Of a DNA stretch of 64,000 nucleotides, positions 1 through 9,294 are shown piece after piece. The stretch is taken from contig JBJETT010000002.1 of the NCBI GenBank assembly GCA_051883455.1, positions 1-64,000 of the forward strand, given 5' to 3'. Made by a program: the position numbers and the translations under genes. How positions within the stretch are numbered: the stretch's first letter is position 1; each line of letters starts with the position of its first letter. The notes under the pieces are model-generated. The model had not been told where the DNA came from. It made no database searches and saw nothing but the letters and a program-made list of their open reading frames with translations. The DNA comes from HGM11368 sp051883455. GTDB lineage: Bacteria; Bacillota; Clostridia; Christensenellales; UBA3700.

Positions 1-105
1 GTCAGCGGATACGTTGAGAGCGATAAGACGGCGGACGGACTCGTGCCTAAGTTTATGAGTGAAGCCGACAAAGAATCTTATATCAAGGCTCACCCAGCAG
101 AATAG
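1..105 (+). CDS. C-terminal end of an unknown protein (5' end outside window)
   Basis: Frame 1 is open from base 1 to a TAG at 103-105 and encodes a hydrophilic 34-residue tail ending in HPAE. A strong intrinsic terminator begins 20 bases later, which supports this being the true 3' end of a plus-strand gene. The fragment is too short and too general in composition to assign to a family. Confidence 0.6.
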   Translation, partial: VSGYVESDKTADGLVPKFMSEADKESYIKAHPAE

Positions 106-124
106 TATCAATGCGATAGTTTTT

Positions 125-154
125 CACCGACGGATTTTCCGTCGGTGTTTTTTT
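125..154 (+). terminator. Intrinsic terminator of the upstream gene
   Basis: A 10-bp perfect stem (125-134 with 138-147) with a 3-base loop is followed directly by seven T residues. Confidence 0.9.
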
Positions 155-290
155 GCGCTCGATGGCAAAGCAGTACAAAGTAAGTCGTTGATTAGCAAAA
201 TAAGCTCGTTATAGACTTGACGCCGAAATTATGTAAATTGTTGCAAAAGCTATTTATTGAGTTAAAGAGATAAATAAATATGTAAAATAT

Positions 291-319
291 TTGAAAAATT
301 TTGTCTGGTATGCTATAAT
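291..319 (+). promoter_or_regulatory. Promoter of the NSS symporter gene
   Basis: TTGAAA at 291-296, a 17-bp spacer and TATAAT at 314-319, with TG one base before the -10 (extended -10). The start codon lies 30 bases downstream behind a GGAGG site at 341-345. Confidence 0.8.
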
Positions 320-349
320 CAATATAATATTCTTATATTTGGAGGAATT

Positions 350-2059
350 ATGACTAAAAAGAGAGATTCTTGGGCGAGTCGCGCCACCTTTATTTTTGCG
401 GCTATCGGCTCTGCGGTAGGTCTTGGAAACGCGTGGAGATTCCCGGGTTTGGCGGCTATGCACGGCGGCGGAACCTTTTTGTTGGTATATATCTTGGCAA
501 TGTTTATCCTTGGCTGGCCACTTCTTATGATGGAGATTTCTATCGGTCGTAAGATGCAACACGGTGCACCCGGGGCGTTTAGAGGTCTTAACAAAAAGGC
601 TGAATTCGTAGGTTGGGCGGCAGTTGCCAACGCATTCGTTATCGTAACGTATTACGCAGTAGTTTTGGCGTGGATTTTGGTAATGATTGTCAAGTCGTTT
701 AAGCTTGGCGGACTTACTTCGGAAGAAGCGGGCGGTATCTTCTTTGGAGAAGCGCTGCAATATCAACCAATCTCTAGCGGAGCGGGTGCTTTCGATATTC
801 CGGGAGGACTTTTCGTGGCGTTGATTATTGCTTGGATAGCAATATACTTGTGTATTCGTAAGGGTGCGCACAGTGCGGGTAAAGTCGTGCCATTTACCGT
901 AATCATTCCCGTAGTTTTGTTGATAGTTTTGGCTATCAATGGTATGGTCAAAGATTTTGGCAACGCATCGGGTGCGGGACTCAAGCAGTTCTTTATCCCT
1001 GACTTTAGCAAACTCGGCAACAGCGGTCTTTGGATAGACGCTTTTGGACAAGTATTCTATAGTTTGTCGATAATGATGGCTATCATGATTGCTTACGGCT
1101 CTTTCGTCAACAAAAAGAGCGATATCGTCAAGGATACCTTGATAATTGCAATCAGCGATATGGCAATCAGCGTGCTTGCGGGAATAGTTTTGTTTACTAC
1201 CCTCAGCGGTACGGGAATGCTCGAGAGCTACCTTGCTAACCCATCGGGCGGTATAGGTACTGCCTTCGTAGTATATCCTCAAGCCATGGTTATGTTGTCA
1301 AGCAATGCGGCTTTCAATAGCTTTATCGCATTCTTGTTCTACATGACTTTGTTGACGCTGGCTATCGACAGCGCGTTCTCCATAGTAGAAGGCGTTGCAA
1401 CCTCTATCAGCGACAAGTTTAAACTCGACCCGCGCAAGACTCGTTTGACCACCTGCCTATGCGCCGCTTTGGTGTCGGTATTATATATCACCAAGGGCGG
1501 ATTGGAATGGCTCGATATAGTGGATAAATGGGCTAACTCGTTTAGTTTGATACTCGTAGGCATTATAGAATGTATCGTGGTAGGTTGGTTCTTCAAGACT
1601 AGCAAAGTCAGAGATGAGCTCAATCGTACCGCAACGACTATCAAAATCAAGAGCGGATATGATTGGATAATCAAAATCGTTGCGCCTTTGCTTCTCGGCG
1701 GATTGTTTATATGGAACCTCATTGATACAATCAAGAGCTACGGCGGAGAAGGCGGAGGATACGGCGGTTATCCTATTTGGGCGCAAGTGATTGCGGGCTG
1801 GCTCGTATTTATCGCCGTATTCGTTATCGGTATAGTCTTGCAACTCGTCACCAATCACAGCAAAAAGTTTGCTATGCTCGAGAAGGACTACAAGGCTTGG
1901 GACGATATGCACGATGAGGAGATAGAAGAGCTCGTCAACGAGGGTGTTGAAGAAAGCGAGGCAGAGGCTATCGTGCTCAACTCGGCAGTAGAAGAAGCCC
2001 CAAGCGGGGAGAACGCTGTTGTGGTGGAAGAAACGTCCAACGATACCGACGCTCAATAA
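350..2059 (+). CDS. Sodium-dependent symporter of the NSS (neurotransmitter:sodium symporter) family
   Basis: The 569-residue protein has the family signature of TM1, GNAWRFP at residues 26-32, preceded by a Trp-Ala-Ser-Arg start and a Gly/Ala-rich unwound helix. About twelve hydrophobic segments follow, as in LeuT-fold NSS carriers, which take up amino acids or related solutes with Na+. The last 50 or so residues form an acidic Glu/Ala/Val-rich cytoplasmic tail. GGAGG at 341-345 fixes the ATG. The gene has its own extended -10 promoter and a terminator, so it is a single-gene unit. Bacterial NSS members commonly carry tryptophan, leucine, alanine or tyrosine; the substrate cannot be read from the sequence. 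Confidence 0.9.
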   Translation: MTKKRDSWASRATFIFAAIGSAVGLGNAWRFPGLAAMHGGGTFLLVYILAMFILGWPLLMMEISIGRKMQHGAPGAFRGLNKKAEFVGWAAVANAFVIVTYYAVVLAWILVMIVKSFKLGGLTSEEAGGIFFGEALQYQPISSGAGAFDIPGGLFVALIIAWIAIYLCIRKGAHSAGKVVPFTVIIPVVLLIVLAINGMVKDFGNASGAGLKQFFIPDFSKLGNSGLWIDAFGQVFYSLSIMMAIMIAYGSFVNKKSDIVKDTLIIAISDMAISVLAGIVLFTTLSGTGMLESYLANPSGGIGTAFVVYPQAMVMLSSNAAFNSFIAFLFYMTLLTLAIDSAFSIVEGVATSISDKFKLDPRKTRLTTCLCAALVSVLYITKGGLEWLDIVDKWANSFSLILVGIIECIVVGWFFKTSKVRDELNRTATTIKIKSGYDWIIKIVAPLLLGGLFIWNLIDTIKSYGGEGGGYGGYPIWAQVIAGWLVFIAVFVIGIVLQLVTNHSKKFAMLEKDYKAWDDMHDEEIEELVNEGVEESEAEAIVLNSAVEEAPSGENAVVVEETSNDTDAQ

Positions 2060-2082
2060 TAGCAAATTTCGGCAAAAGTGAC

Positions 2083-2117
2083 AAAGACACGCTATCAAAC
2101 GGCGTGTCTTTTTTTTT
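2083..2117 (+). terminator. Intrinsic terminator after the NSS gene
   Basis: Stem 2085-2092 with 2102-2109 (AGACACGC/GCGTGTCT) followed by nine T residues. Confidence 0.9.
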
Positions 2118-2173
2118 GCAAAAACGCCCCTCAATCAATGCAAAAAATATGCAAGAATAATAAGGCGTATTTG

Positions 2174-2202
2174 TTGACAATAATACCCTGTGAGAGTAAT
2201 AT
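2174..2202 (+). promoter_or_regulatory. Perfect consensus-like promoter abutting the AEC gene
   Basis: TTGACA at 2174-2179, exactly 17 bases, then TAATAT at 2197-2202. Transcription should start near 2208-2210, only 4-6 bases before the ATG at 2214, so the mRNA is predicted to be nearly leaderless. The GTG at 2190 lies upstream of the expected start of transcription. Confidence 0.8.
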
Positions 2203-2213
2203 GTAATAGATTT

Positions 2214-3149
2214 ATGGAACTGTTTTTGATAACTTTGACAACGGTAGGCATTATGCTTGCCTACGCAATACCGGGGTTCGTCACCGTCAAGACGGGGATA
2301 ATCAAACCTCAAGCTATTTCGGCGTTTGCCGTCATCTTGATGTACGTTTGTCAGCCTTGCTTGACGATATATTCGTTGACTAGGGTAGAGTACAGCCGTG
2401 GCGTCTTCGTTAGAATGATGATATTCCTTGCGCTCACCTTCGTCTTGCAAGCCGTCGTGCTGGGCGTATACTACCTCATTTTTAGAAAAAAGCAAGACAA
2501 CGTGTCGGTGAGAATATCCAACGTGGCAGTGGCTTTCGGTAACGTGGGATTTTTGGGCGTACCGCTACTCGAGAGTATCTTCCCCGACAATCCCGAGGTG
2601 CTCGTATATTCTACGGCTTTTTTGATAGGTATGAACTTGCTCGGCTGGACCTTTGCTTCGGCTATCATCACTCGCGACAAAAAGTACGTGTCAATCAAAA
2701 AGGCGATTTTCAACCCCGCTACCGTGGGCTTGATAATAGGCTTGCCGTTATTCTTTACGGGCGTCAAGATGCCTCAGCAGTTGGATTCTATGATTACTTT
2801 GCTAGGTAAGATGACGACGCCGCTATGTATGCTTATAATGGGTATGAGGCTTGCCGTCAACAGCCCAAGGTCGATTTTTTGTCGTCCTATGCAATACGTG
2901 GTGGTATTGTTTAAGCAAGTGGTATTTGGGCTTATCGCGCTATTACTCGTATGGTTTTTGCCGTTGCCTACCTACTTCAAAGATACAATGTTTATTCTTG
3001 CATGCGCCCCCGTTGCCAGCGTCGTGCTCAACTTTGCCGAGATGCTCGGGGAAGGGCAAGAGACGGCTGCCAACCTTGTTTTGCTAGGCACCATGTCGTC
3101 GATAATAACCATTCCTATGATGACGCTTATCTTGACGGCGTTGCATTAG
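2214..3149 (+). CDS. AEC-family permease (auxin efflux carrier / MleP-like)
   Basis: A 311-residue, highly hydrophobic protein with about ten membrane segments in two halves and a central hydrophilic break (residues about 85-95, rich in Lys/Gln/Asp). It fits the AEC family, whose bacterial members carry malate or other organic anions and other small solutes. The natural family start, MELFLITL, coincides with the ATG at 2214; the alternative GTG at 2190 lies inside the promoter. There is no Shine-Dalgarno sequence between the -10 box and the ATG. The stop is followed by a terminator shared with the convergent rubrerythrin gene. The substrate is unknown. Confidence 0.85.
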   Translation: MELFLITLTTVGIMLAYAIPGFVTVKTGIIKPQAISAFAVILMYVCQPCLTIYSLTRVEYSRGVFVRMMIFLALTFVLQAVVLGVYYLIFRKKQDNVSVRISNVAVAFGNVGFLGVPLLESIFPDNPEVLVYSTAFLIGMNLLGWTFASAIITRDKKYVSIKKAIFNPATVGLIIGLPLFFTGVKMPQQLDSMITLLGKMTTPLCMLIMGMRLAVNSPRSIFCRPMQYVVVLFKQVVFGLIALLLVWFLPLPTYFKDTMFILACAPVASVVLNFAEMLGEGQETAANLVLLGTMSSIITIPMMTLILTALH

Positions 3150-3187
3150 AAAAATATAAAAAAGTCAATACTTGTTGGTAAAAATAA

Positions 3188-3220
3188 AAAAACCGCATCT
3201 ATCTTTAGATGCGGTTTTTG
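3188..3220. terminator. Bidirectional terminator between the AEC permease and rubrerythrin genes
   Basis: 11-bp stem 3190-3200 with 3207-3217, flanked by an A-run on the left and a T-run on the right, so it can end transcripts from both strands. Confidence 0.9.
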
Positions 3221-3234
3221 GTTGTCACTTTAGA

Positions 3235-3771
3235 TTAAAAGTTTTTTGCTCTAACTTGGAAGTAGGCTTGTGGATGAGCGCATACAGGGCAAACTTCAGG
3301 AGCGGTCTTGCCGTAATGAACGTGTCCGCAGTTAGCACAATGCCATTCTACTTCTTCGTCTTTGGCGAATACTTTGCCGTTTTGCAAGTTGTTGAGAAGA
3401 ACCATGTATCTTTCTTCGTGTTCTTTCTCTATTTTTGCTACGCCTTCGAACATTTTGGCAATTTCTTCGAAGCCTTCTTCTCTAGCTTCTTTGGCGAAGG
3501 TATCGTACATATCCGTCCATTCGTAGTTTTCGCCTTCGGCAGCTGCTTTGAGGTTGTCTGCGGTAGAGCCGATGCCGCCGTTGATGAGTTTGAACCACAT
3601 TTTTGCGTGTTCTTTTTCGTTGTTGGCGGTCTCTTCAAAGAGAGCTGCTATCTGAACGTAGCCTTCCTTTTTTGCCTTAGAAGCAAAGTAGGTATACTTG
3701 TTGCGAGCTTGTGATTCACCTGCAAAGGCAGTCATAAGATTTTGCATAGTTTTGCTATCTTTTAGTTGCAT
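3235..3771 (-). CDS. rbr: Rubrerythrin
   Basis: A 178-residue protein with an N-terminal ferritin-like four-helix bundle (residues 1-140), carrying the repeated Glu and EKEH motifs that bind the di-iron centre. A C-terminal rubredoxin domain has two Cys-x2-Cys pairs (CANC and CPVC). Rubrerythrin reduces hydrogen peroxide in the cytoplasm of anaerobes using electrons from rubredoxin or NADH oxidoreductases. The length and domain order are normal. The start is preceded by an AAGGAG site, and a TTGACA/TAAATT promoter lies upstream. Together with the superoxide reductase at 29.9 kb it forms the oxygen-defence set of this region. Confidence 0.96.
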   Translation of the reverse strand: MQLKDSKTMQNLMTAFAGESQARNKYTYFASKAKKEGYVQIAALFEETANNEKEHAKMWFKLINGGIGSTADNLKAAAEGENYEWTDMYDTFAKEAREEGFEEIAKMFEGVAKIEKEHEERYMVLLNNLQNGKVFAKDEEVEWHCANCGHVHYGKTAPEVCPVCAHPQAYFQVRAKNF

Positions 3772-3799
3772 ATTTATATCTCCTTAATCGTTTTTTAAT

Positions 3800-3828
3800 A
3801 ATTTAGCACAACCGTGGTCTTTTGTCAA
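3800..3828 (-). promoter_or_regulatory. Promoter of the rubrerythrin gene
   Basis: On the minus strand TTGACA lies at 3828-3823 and TAAATT at 3805-3800, with a 17-bp spacer. No clear PerR-type palindrome was recognised. Confidence 0.6.
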
Positions 3829-3913
3829 TAACGCTCAAAAAAATTTGACAAAATTTAGCAAAAAAAGCTATGAGAAAAAGATGCTTATAACAAGGTTATT
3901 TAGGTGCAAAGCC

Positions 3914-3942
3914 TTGCTATTTTTTTTGGAGGGTGATATAAT
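3914..3942 (+). promoter_or_regulatory. Promoter of gyrB-gyrA
   Basis: TTGCTA at 3914-3919, a 17-bp spacer and TATAAT at 3937-3942. Further AT-rich TATAAT-like repeats follow, and an alternating CG-rich stretch at 3961-3978 precedes the AAGGAG ribosome site. Confidence 0.6.
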
Positions 3943-3992
3943 AATTATAATATTATAATACTCGCACGCACGCGTGCGCATAAGGAGAAAGT

Positions 3993-5912
3993 ATGGGCGA
4001 AGTAAAAAATAGTCGTTATACCCAAAACGATATTCAAGTGCTCGAGGGCTTGGAACCTGTCAGAAAGCGTCCGGGCATGTACATCGGCTCGACTGACGAG
4101 AGAGGCTTGCATCACTTGGTTTACGAGGTCGTGGACAACGCTATCGACGAAGCTATGGCGGGTTTTTGTGACACGGTGGATATTGAGATTACCGCCGACG
4201 GAGCAGTGTCGGTGCAAGACAACGGACGTGGTATCCCTACCGGTATCATCGAGAAGGAAGGCAAGAGCGCGGTCGAAGTCGTACTTACCAAATTGCACGC
4301 AGGCGGTAAGTTCGGCGGTGGCGGATACAAATTCTCGGGCGGTCTACACGGCGTGGGCGTATCTTGCGTCAACGCACTCAGCGAGTGGCTCGAAGTGGAA
4401 GTTGCCCAAAACGGCGGACTGTACAAGATGACCTTCAATAGAGGCGTGGCACAAAGACCTCTTGCCAAGGTGGGCGAAACGCAACGCCACGGTACCAAAG
4501 TCGTATTCTATCCCGACGGCGAAATCTTCGAAACGTTGGACTTCCAATACGACACCCTCAAACATAGATTGCAAGAGCTGGCATTCCTCAACAAGGGACT
4601 GCGCATCAATCTCAAGGACAGTAGACCTCTCCGAGAACAGTCAGAGTCATTCTTCTACGAGGGCGGTATAGTAGAATACGTAGAGCAGCTCAACAACAAG
4701 GGCGGTTTGCTCGAAAAGCCACTATACATTCAATCTATCAGCGACGACTACCAAGTCGAGATTGCAATGCAATACAACAACGGCTATTCCGAAACAATAT
4801 ATAGTTACGCCAACAATATCAATACCCACGAGGGTGGTACGCACCTAGAGGGCTTCAAGACTACGCTTACCAAGCTCTTCAACGACTACGGCACGACTCT
4901 CAAGCTGCTCAAAAACGAGGAAAAACTCAGCGGTGAAGATTGCAGAGAAGGACTCGTGGCGGTAGTTAGCGTCAAGCTCGTTGACCCACAATTCGAAGGA
5001 CAGACCAAAGGTAAGCTCGGCAACAGCTTTATGCGTACCGTAGTTGCCAAAGCCTTCGGCGAAAAATTCGGCGAATTTTTGGAAGAAAATCCAAAGGACG
5101 CAAGAGAGATTATATCCAAGGCTATCAACGCCAAAAAGGCGCGTGACGCTGCGAGAAACGCAAGAGATTTGACCCGTAGAAAGTCGGTGCTCGAATCTAC
5201 CACTCTCCCCGGCAAGCTTGCCGATTGCTCCGACAAAGACCCACGCAAGTGTGAGATTTACCTCGTAGAGGGCGATAGCGCGGGCGGAACTGCTAAGACG
5301 GGTAGAGATAGAAGATTCCAAGCTATTTTGCCGCTTAGAGGAAAAATCCTCAACGTAGAAAAGGCAAGACTGCACAGAGTGCTCGAGAGCGAAGAAATCA
5401 AAAATATGATTACCACTTTCGGTTGCGGTATCAACGAAGAGTGCGACGTGTCCAAGCTCAAATACGACCGTATCATTTGTATGACCGATGCCGACGTGGA
5501 CGGAAGCCATATCAGAATATTGCTCCTCACATTCTTCTTTAGATTTATGAAGCCGGTCATCGAGCAAGGTCACGTGTATATCGCCAAGCCGCCTCTATAC
5601 AAGATTACCCAAAAGGGCTCTAAGATAGAGAAATATTGCTACAGCGACCAAGAGAGAGACGAATACCTCGAATATCTCAAGAGCATTGACAAGAAGGGCG
5701 AAATTCAGCGTTACAAAGGTCTTGGCGAGATGGACAAAGAACAACTTTGGGAGACGACCATGGACCCTGAAACCCGAACTCTCATCAAGGTGACGATGGA
5801 AGACGCAGAGCGTGCAGACGACGTATTTTCGTTGCTTATGGGTGACGAACCCGAGAGAAGAAGAGCGTTTATCGAAGAAAACGCAAACCTTGTCGAAGAA
5901 CTCGACGTGTAA
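3993..5912 (+). CDS. gyrB: DNA gyrase subunit B
   Basis: The 639-residue protein is the ATPase subunit of gyrase, which introduces negative supercoils together with GyrA. It has the GHKL ATPase domain (RKRPGMYIGS, VDNAIDEA, GGLHGVG), the transducer domain, and the TOPRIM domain with VEGDSAGGTAK and the metal-binding DADVDGSHI. The YKGLGEM region near the C terminus is typical of GyrB. The length matches the short, Gram-positive form. AAGGAG precedes the ATG. It is followed 14 bases later by gyrA, the usual arrangement. ParE is the alternative, but the direct linkage to a GyrA with a GyrA box argues for gyrase. Confidence 0.97.
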   Translation: MGEVKNSRYTQNDIQVLEGLEPVRKRPGMYIGSTDERGLHHLVYEVVDNAIDEAMAGFCDTVDIEITADGAVSVQDNGRGIPTGIIEKEGKSAVEVVLTKLHAGGKFGGGGYKFSGGLHGVGVSCVNALSEWLEVEVAQNGGLYKMTFNRGVAQRPLAKVGETQRHGTKVVFYPDGEIFETLDFQYDTLKHRLQELAFLNKGLRINLKDSRPLREQSESFFYEGGIVEYVEQLNNKGGLLEKPLYIQSISDDYQVEIAMQYNNGYSETIYSYANNINTHEGGTHLEGFKTTLTKLFNDYGTTLKLLKNEEKLSGEDCREGLVAVVSVKLVDPQFEGQTKGKLGNSFMRTVVAKAFGEKFGEFLEENPKDAREIISKAINAKKARDAARNARDLTRRKSVLESTTLPGKLADCSDKDPRKCEIYLVEGDSAGGTAKTGRDRRFQAILPLRGKILNVEKARLHRVLESEEIKNMITTFGCGINEECDVSKLKYDRIICMTDADVDGSHIRILLLTFFFRFMKPVIEQGHVYIAKPPLYKITQKGSKIEKYCYSDQERDEYLEYLKSIDKKGEIQRYKGLGEMDKEQLWETTMDPETRTLIKVTMEDAERADDVFSLLMGDEPERRRAFIEENANLVEELDV

Positions 5913-5926
5913 TGGAGGGATAAGTT

Positions 5927-8488
5927 ATGGCTATCAAAAAAGATAACGAGAATATCGACAACAAGAAAGATATAATGGAGATGCTCGCCGGCACGACTAT
6001 CGAACACGTCGAAGTCGAGAGCGAGATGAAGAAGTCCTTTATTGCCTACGCAATGGCGGTCAACGTATCGAGAGCAATCCCTGACGTAAGAGACGGACTA
6101 AAGCCCGTTCATAGAAGAATACTCTACGATATGAACGAGCTGGGTTTGACGGCGGACAAGCCTCACCGTAAGTGCGCTCTCATCGTCGGCGACGTGCTCG
6201 GTAAGTACCACCCACACGGCGACAGCTCGGTATACGACGCGTTGGTAAGATTGGCTCAAGACTTCTCCATTAGATGCACCCTCGTAGACGGACACGGCAA
6301 CTTCGGCTCGGTGGACGGCGACCCTGCGGCTGCATACAGATATACCGAGGCGAGAATGAGCAAAATCGCCAACGAAATGATTAGAGATATCGACAAAAAG
6401 ACGGTTGACTTCTATCCTAACTTCGACGACACTAGAGAACAACCTGTCGTGCTCCCTGCACGTTATCCTAACTTGCTCGTCAACGGTAGTGACGGTATCG
6501 CCGTTGGTATGGCGACCTCTATCCCACCTCACAACCTTGCCGAAGTCATCGACGGTACTATCGCATTGCTCGACGACCCCGACCTTGACATCGAGCAACT
6601 GATGGAATATATCCCTGCCCCTGACTATCCTACGGGTGCGTACATTATGGGCGGCAGCGGTATCAAAAAGGCTTATAGAACGGGTAAAGGTAACTGCATA
6701 ATAAGAGCTAAGACGGAGATAGAAGAGCATTCTAACGGCAAGTCTAGCATTATCATTACCGAGATTCCTTATCAAGTCAACAAGGCTAAGCTCATCGAGA
6801 GTATAGCAGACCTAGTTAAGCAAAAGAGAGTGGAGGGTATCAGCGATATCCACGAGCTGTCGGACAGAGAGGGTATGCGTATCGTCATCGAAGTCAAGAA
6901 GGACGCCAACCCGCAAGTCGTGCTCAACCTACTCTTCAAGCACACCCAATTGCAAGTGTCTAACTCTATGATTATGCTTGCGCTCGTTGACGGCACGCCT
7001 AAGGTGCTCAACCTCAAGCAAATCCTCGAAGAGTATATCAAACACCAAAAGTCAGTCATCACTCGTCGTACTCAATACGACCTCGACAAGGCTCAAGAAA
7101 AGGAACATATCTTGTTGGGCTTGGTCAAGGCGCTAGCCAATATCGACGAAGTTATCGCAACGATTAAGGCTTCCAATGACCGTAACGTGGCTATCAGCAA
7201 CTTGTGCGACAAGTTCGAGCTCAGCGAGCGTCAAGCCGTGGCAATACTCGAGATGAGATTGCAAAGATTGACGGCACTCGAAGTGGACAAACTCAAGAGC
7301 GAACTCGAAGAATTGGAGAAGACCATTGCCGACCTCAAGGATATATTAGCTAAACCTCAAAGAGTGGTGGATATCATCAAGACGGAAATGACGGAAATCA
7401 AAGAAAAGTACGCCGACCCTCGCAGATCGGAGATTACTTACGACTACTCCGACCTCGATATCGAAGACCTTATCGAAGAAGAAGACGTCATCATCACCGC
7501 CACACACAACGGCTATATTAAGCGTATGCCTGTGGACGAATACAAAGCTCAAAGAAGAGGCGGCGTGGGCGTATCGGCGCATAAGACTAAGGAAGAAGAC
7601 TTCGTAGAAGACGTTATGGCGACCTCTACCCACGACAACATTCTTTTCTTTAGCAATACTGGTAGAGTATATCGTATCAAGGGCTACCAAATCCCTGAGG
7701 TAAGCAGAAACGCTAAGGGTAGAGCAATCGTCAACTTGCTCAATTTGGAAGCGGGCGAGCAAATCAACAAGGCTATCCCTGTGCCAAAGGGAAGTCAAGG
7801 TTATCTCATGATGGCTACCAAAAACGGACTTATCAAAAAGACCGACCTCAGCGAATTCGATAGAATACAGTCCAATGGTAAAATCGCAATCAATCTCGTT
7901 GACGGCGACGAGCTCATCGGAGTACAACTCACGAGCGGAGAGGACGAAATCATTATGGCTTCCAGCAGCGGCAAGTGCATAAGATTTAGTGAAAAGGACG
8001 TAAGACCTACGGGTAGAACTAGCCAAGGCGTCAAGTCTATCAATATAGATAAAGCCAAGGGCGAACACGTGGTAGATATGACCAAGGTCATCGAAGGTAG
8101 CGAAGTGTTGACCATTACCTCCAACGGCTACGGCAAGAGAACGGATATATCCGAATATACCTTGCAAGGTAGAGCGGGTAAGGGTATCAAAGCGGGCGTG
8201 CTCAACGATAAGACGGGCGATATCGTCAACCTAAAACTCGTTAACCCTGACACCGACGACGTAATGATTATTGCCGACAACGGCACGATAATTAGGGTAA
8301 GAGCCAACGAAATCTCCAAAATTGGTAGAAATACCCAAGGCGTCAAGGTTATGAGAATGAGAGACGAAGGTAACGTAGTATGCTTTACTATAGTGCCTCA
8401 CGCCGACGAAGAAGTCGAGGCAGAAGCAATCGAAACGCCACAAGAGGAAACGGCGCAAGCAACCGAGCAACCAACCGACCAAGAATAA
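5927..8488 (+). CDS. gyrA: DNA gyrase subunit A
   Basis: The 853-residue protein is the DNA breakage-reunion subunit. The winged-helix region carries the quinolone-resistance-determining segment with HGDSSVYD, so Ser100 and Asp104 (E. coli 83 and 87) are the sensitive-type residues. The catalytic Tyr is Tyr139, in RYTEARM. A coiled-coil tower follows, then the beta-pinwheel C-terminal domain with a GyrA box (QRRGGVG), which distinguishes gyrase from topoisomerase IV. The last 25 residues are an acidic Glu/Gln/Thr tail. GGAGG precedes the ATG, and an intrinsic terminator follows. Regulation of gyr genes by supercoiling is common but cannot be seen here. Confidence 0.97.
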   Translation: MAIKKDNENIDNKKDIMEMLAGTTIEHVEVESEMKKSFIAYAMAVNVSRAIPDVRDGLKPVHRRILYDMNELGLTADKPHRKCALIVGDVLGKYHPHGDSSVYDALVRLAQDFSIRCTLVDGHGNFGSVDGDPAAAYRYTEARMSKIANEMIRDIDKKTVDFYPNFDDTREQPVVLPARYPNLLVNGSDGIAVGMATSIPPHNLAEVIDGTIALLDDPDLDIEQLMEYIPAPDYPTGAYIMGGSGIKKAYRTGKGNCIIRAKTEIEEHSNGKSSIIITEIPYQVNKAKLIESIADLVKQKRVEGISDIHELSDREGMRIVIEVKKDANPQVVLNLLFKHTQLQVSNSMIMLALVDGTPKVLNLKQILEEYIKHQKSVITRRTQYDLDKAQEKEHILLGLVKALANIDEVIATIKASNDRNVAISNLCDKFELSERQAVAILEMRLQRLTALEVDKLKSELEELEKTIADLKDILAKPQRVVDIIKTEMTEIKEKYADPRRSEITYDYSDLDIEDLIEEEDVIITATHNGYIKRMPVDEYKAQRRGGVGVSAHKTKEEDFVEDVMATSTHDNILFFSNTGRVYRIKGYQIPEVSRNAKGRAIVNLLNLEAGEQINKAIPVPKGSQGYLMMATKNGLIKKTDLSEFDRIQSNGKIAINLVDGDELIGVQLTSGEDEIIMASSSGKCIRFSEKDVRPTGRTSQGVKSINIDKAKGEHVVDMTKVIEGSEVLTITSNGYGKRTDISEYTLQGRAGKGIKAGVLNDKTGDIVNLKLVNPDTDDVMIIADNGTIIRVRANEISKIGRNTQGVKVMRMRDEGNVVCFTIVPHADEEVEAEAIETPQEETAQATEQPTDQE

Positions 8489-8494
8489 ATCAAT

Positions 8495-8526
8495 AAAAAT
8501 ACCGAACGATGAGTTCGGTATTTTTG
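8495..8526 (+). terminator. Terminator of gyrB-gyrA
   Basis: 13-bp stem 8495-8507 with 8513-8525 around the loop GATGA, ending in a T-run. Confidence 0.92.
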
Positions 8527-8555
8527 CTAAAATATCAAAAACAAATAACTATTGA

Positions 8556-8588
8556 TACAAAAATGCCACTTTGATAGTGGCGTTTTTT
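8556..8588 (-). terminator. Terminator of the minus-strand zinc-ribbon gene
   Basis: Stem 8565-8570 with 8576-8581. It is flanked by A5 on the left (read as a T-run on the minus strand) and by T6 on the right, so it may act in both directions. Confidence 0.8.
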
Positions 8589-8598
8589 GTTGATATTA

Positions 8599-9294
8599 TC
8601 ATAGATGAAATCTCTTTTTTAGTTCCTCAATTAGTTCTCTTCTGCCGAACATAAAGCAAGATATGATTGCTAGGGTTGCCACGATAGACACGGCGAGCGA
8701 CGGCCATAGGTGAGTGACGTTGCCCGTGAGATACATTATGATAGGTGCGTAGCCTAGTAGCATCATAAAAACGCAGTCGGCAATGAGTGACGGGCGTCTT
8801 TTGGCAAAGATACACACAAACACTATCATTATGACTAGTCCCGTGCCGAGCACTATCGGCAAGGCGTATTCTAATATCCAATACATTGGGTCGTGGTAGA
8901 GATTGAGCCCCTTGAAGACGTATAGCGAGCTAATCAACACTGCCAAAATCATAATAATTTGGGTAAAGATTTTGAGTCCTATAGACGAGTTGGAGAGTAT
9001 CGTGTTGCGGACGAAGAGATAACCATACAATATCAGCAGTATGACGAGCCAATGCCATTGTAGAGTAGGCGTAAGGGCTTCGCACACGGCAAGACAGCAT
9101 ATCCATACCGCAAGTCCTATACCCCAATATAGATTGTCAAAGGTAAAATGAGTATGCTTTCTCTTGCGCTTTACGCTGTCCTTGGCAGGGTACATTGACG
9201 GAGCGTCGGGCACGAAACCATCGAGCTTTTCGTGGCAAATAGGGCAAATTTTGACGTTGTCCTTGACTTCTACGCCACAATACTTACAACGCAT
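8599..9294 (-). CDS. Zinc-ribbon membrane protein of unknown function
   Basis: The 231-residue protein begins with a zinc ribbon (Cys3-x2-Cys6 and Cys17-x2-Cys20, the latter in CPIC). A basic linker around residues 35-48 follows, then about six transmembrane helices with a short basic C terminus. Its start overlaps the stop of the upstream acyltransferase-like gene by 11 bp, so the two are translationally coupled. From memory, zinc-ribbon membrane proteins of this kind (DUF6320-like) recur next to condensation-fold acyltransferases in Clostridia, but their role is not established. I infer a membrane partner, not an enzyme. Confidence 0.75.
   Translation of the reverse strand: MRCKYCGVEVKDNVKICPICHEKLDGFVPDAPSMYPAKDSVKRKRKHTHFTFDNLYWGIGLAVWICCLAVCEALTPTLQWHWLVILLILYGYLFVRNTILSNSSIGLKIFTQIIMILAVLISSLYVFKGLNLYHDPMYWILEYALPIVLGTGLVIMIVFVCIFAKRRPSLIADCVFMMLLGYAPIIMYLTGNVTHLWPSLAVSIVATLAIISCFMFGRRELIEELKKRFHL

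Noticed and set aside
254..1282. Long open frame on the minus strand opposite the NSS gene
   Set aside because: It lies antisense to a clear transporter, has a low-complexity basic composition and no family resemblance. Such shadows recur opposite most real genes here because of codon bias.
2190..2213. GTG start for the AEC permease
   Set aside because: The codon lies between the -35 and -10 of the best promoter, so it would not be transcribed; the family start is the ATG at 2214.
3172..3714. 180-codon plus-strand frame over rubrerythrin
   Set aside because: It runs through the bidirectional terminator and is antisense to rubrerythrin, whose iron ligands are all present.
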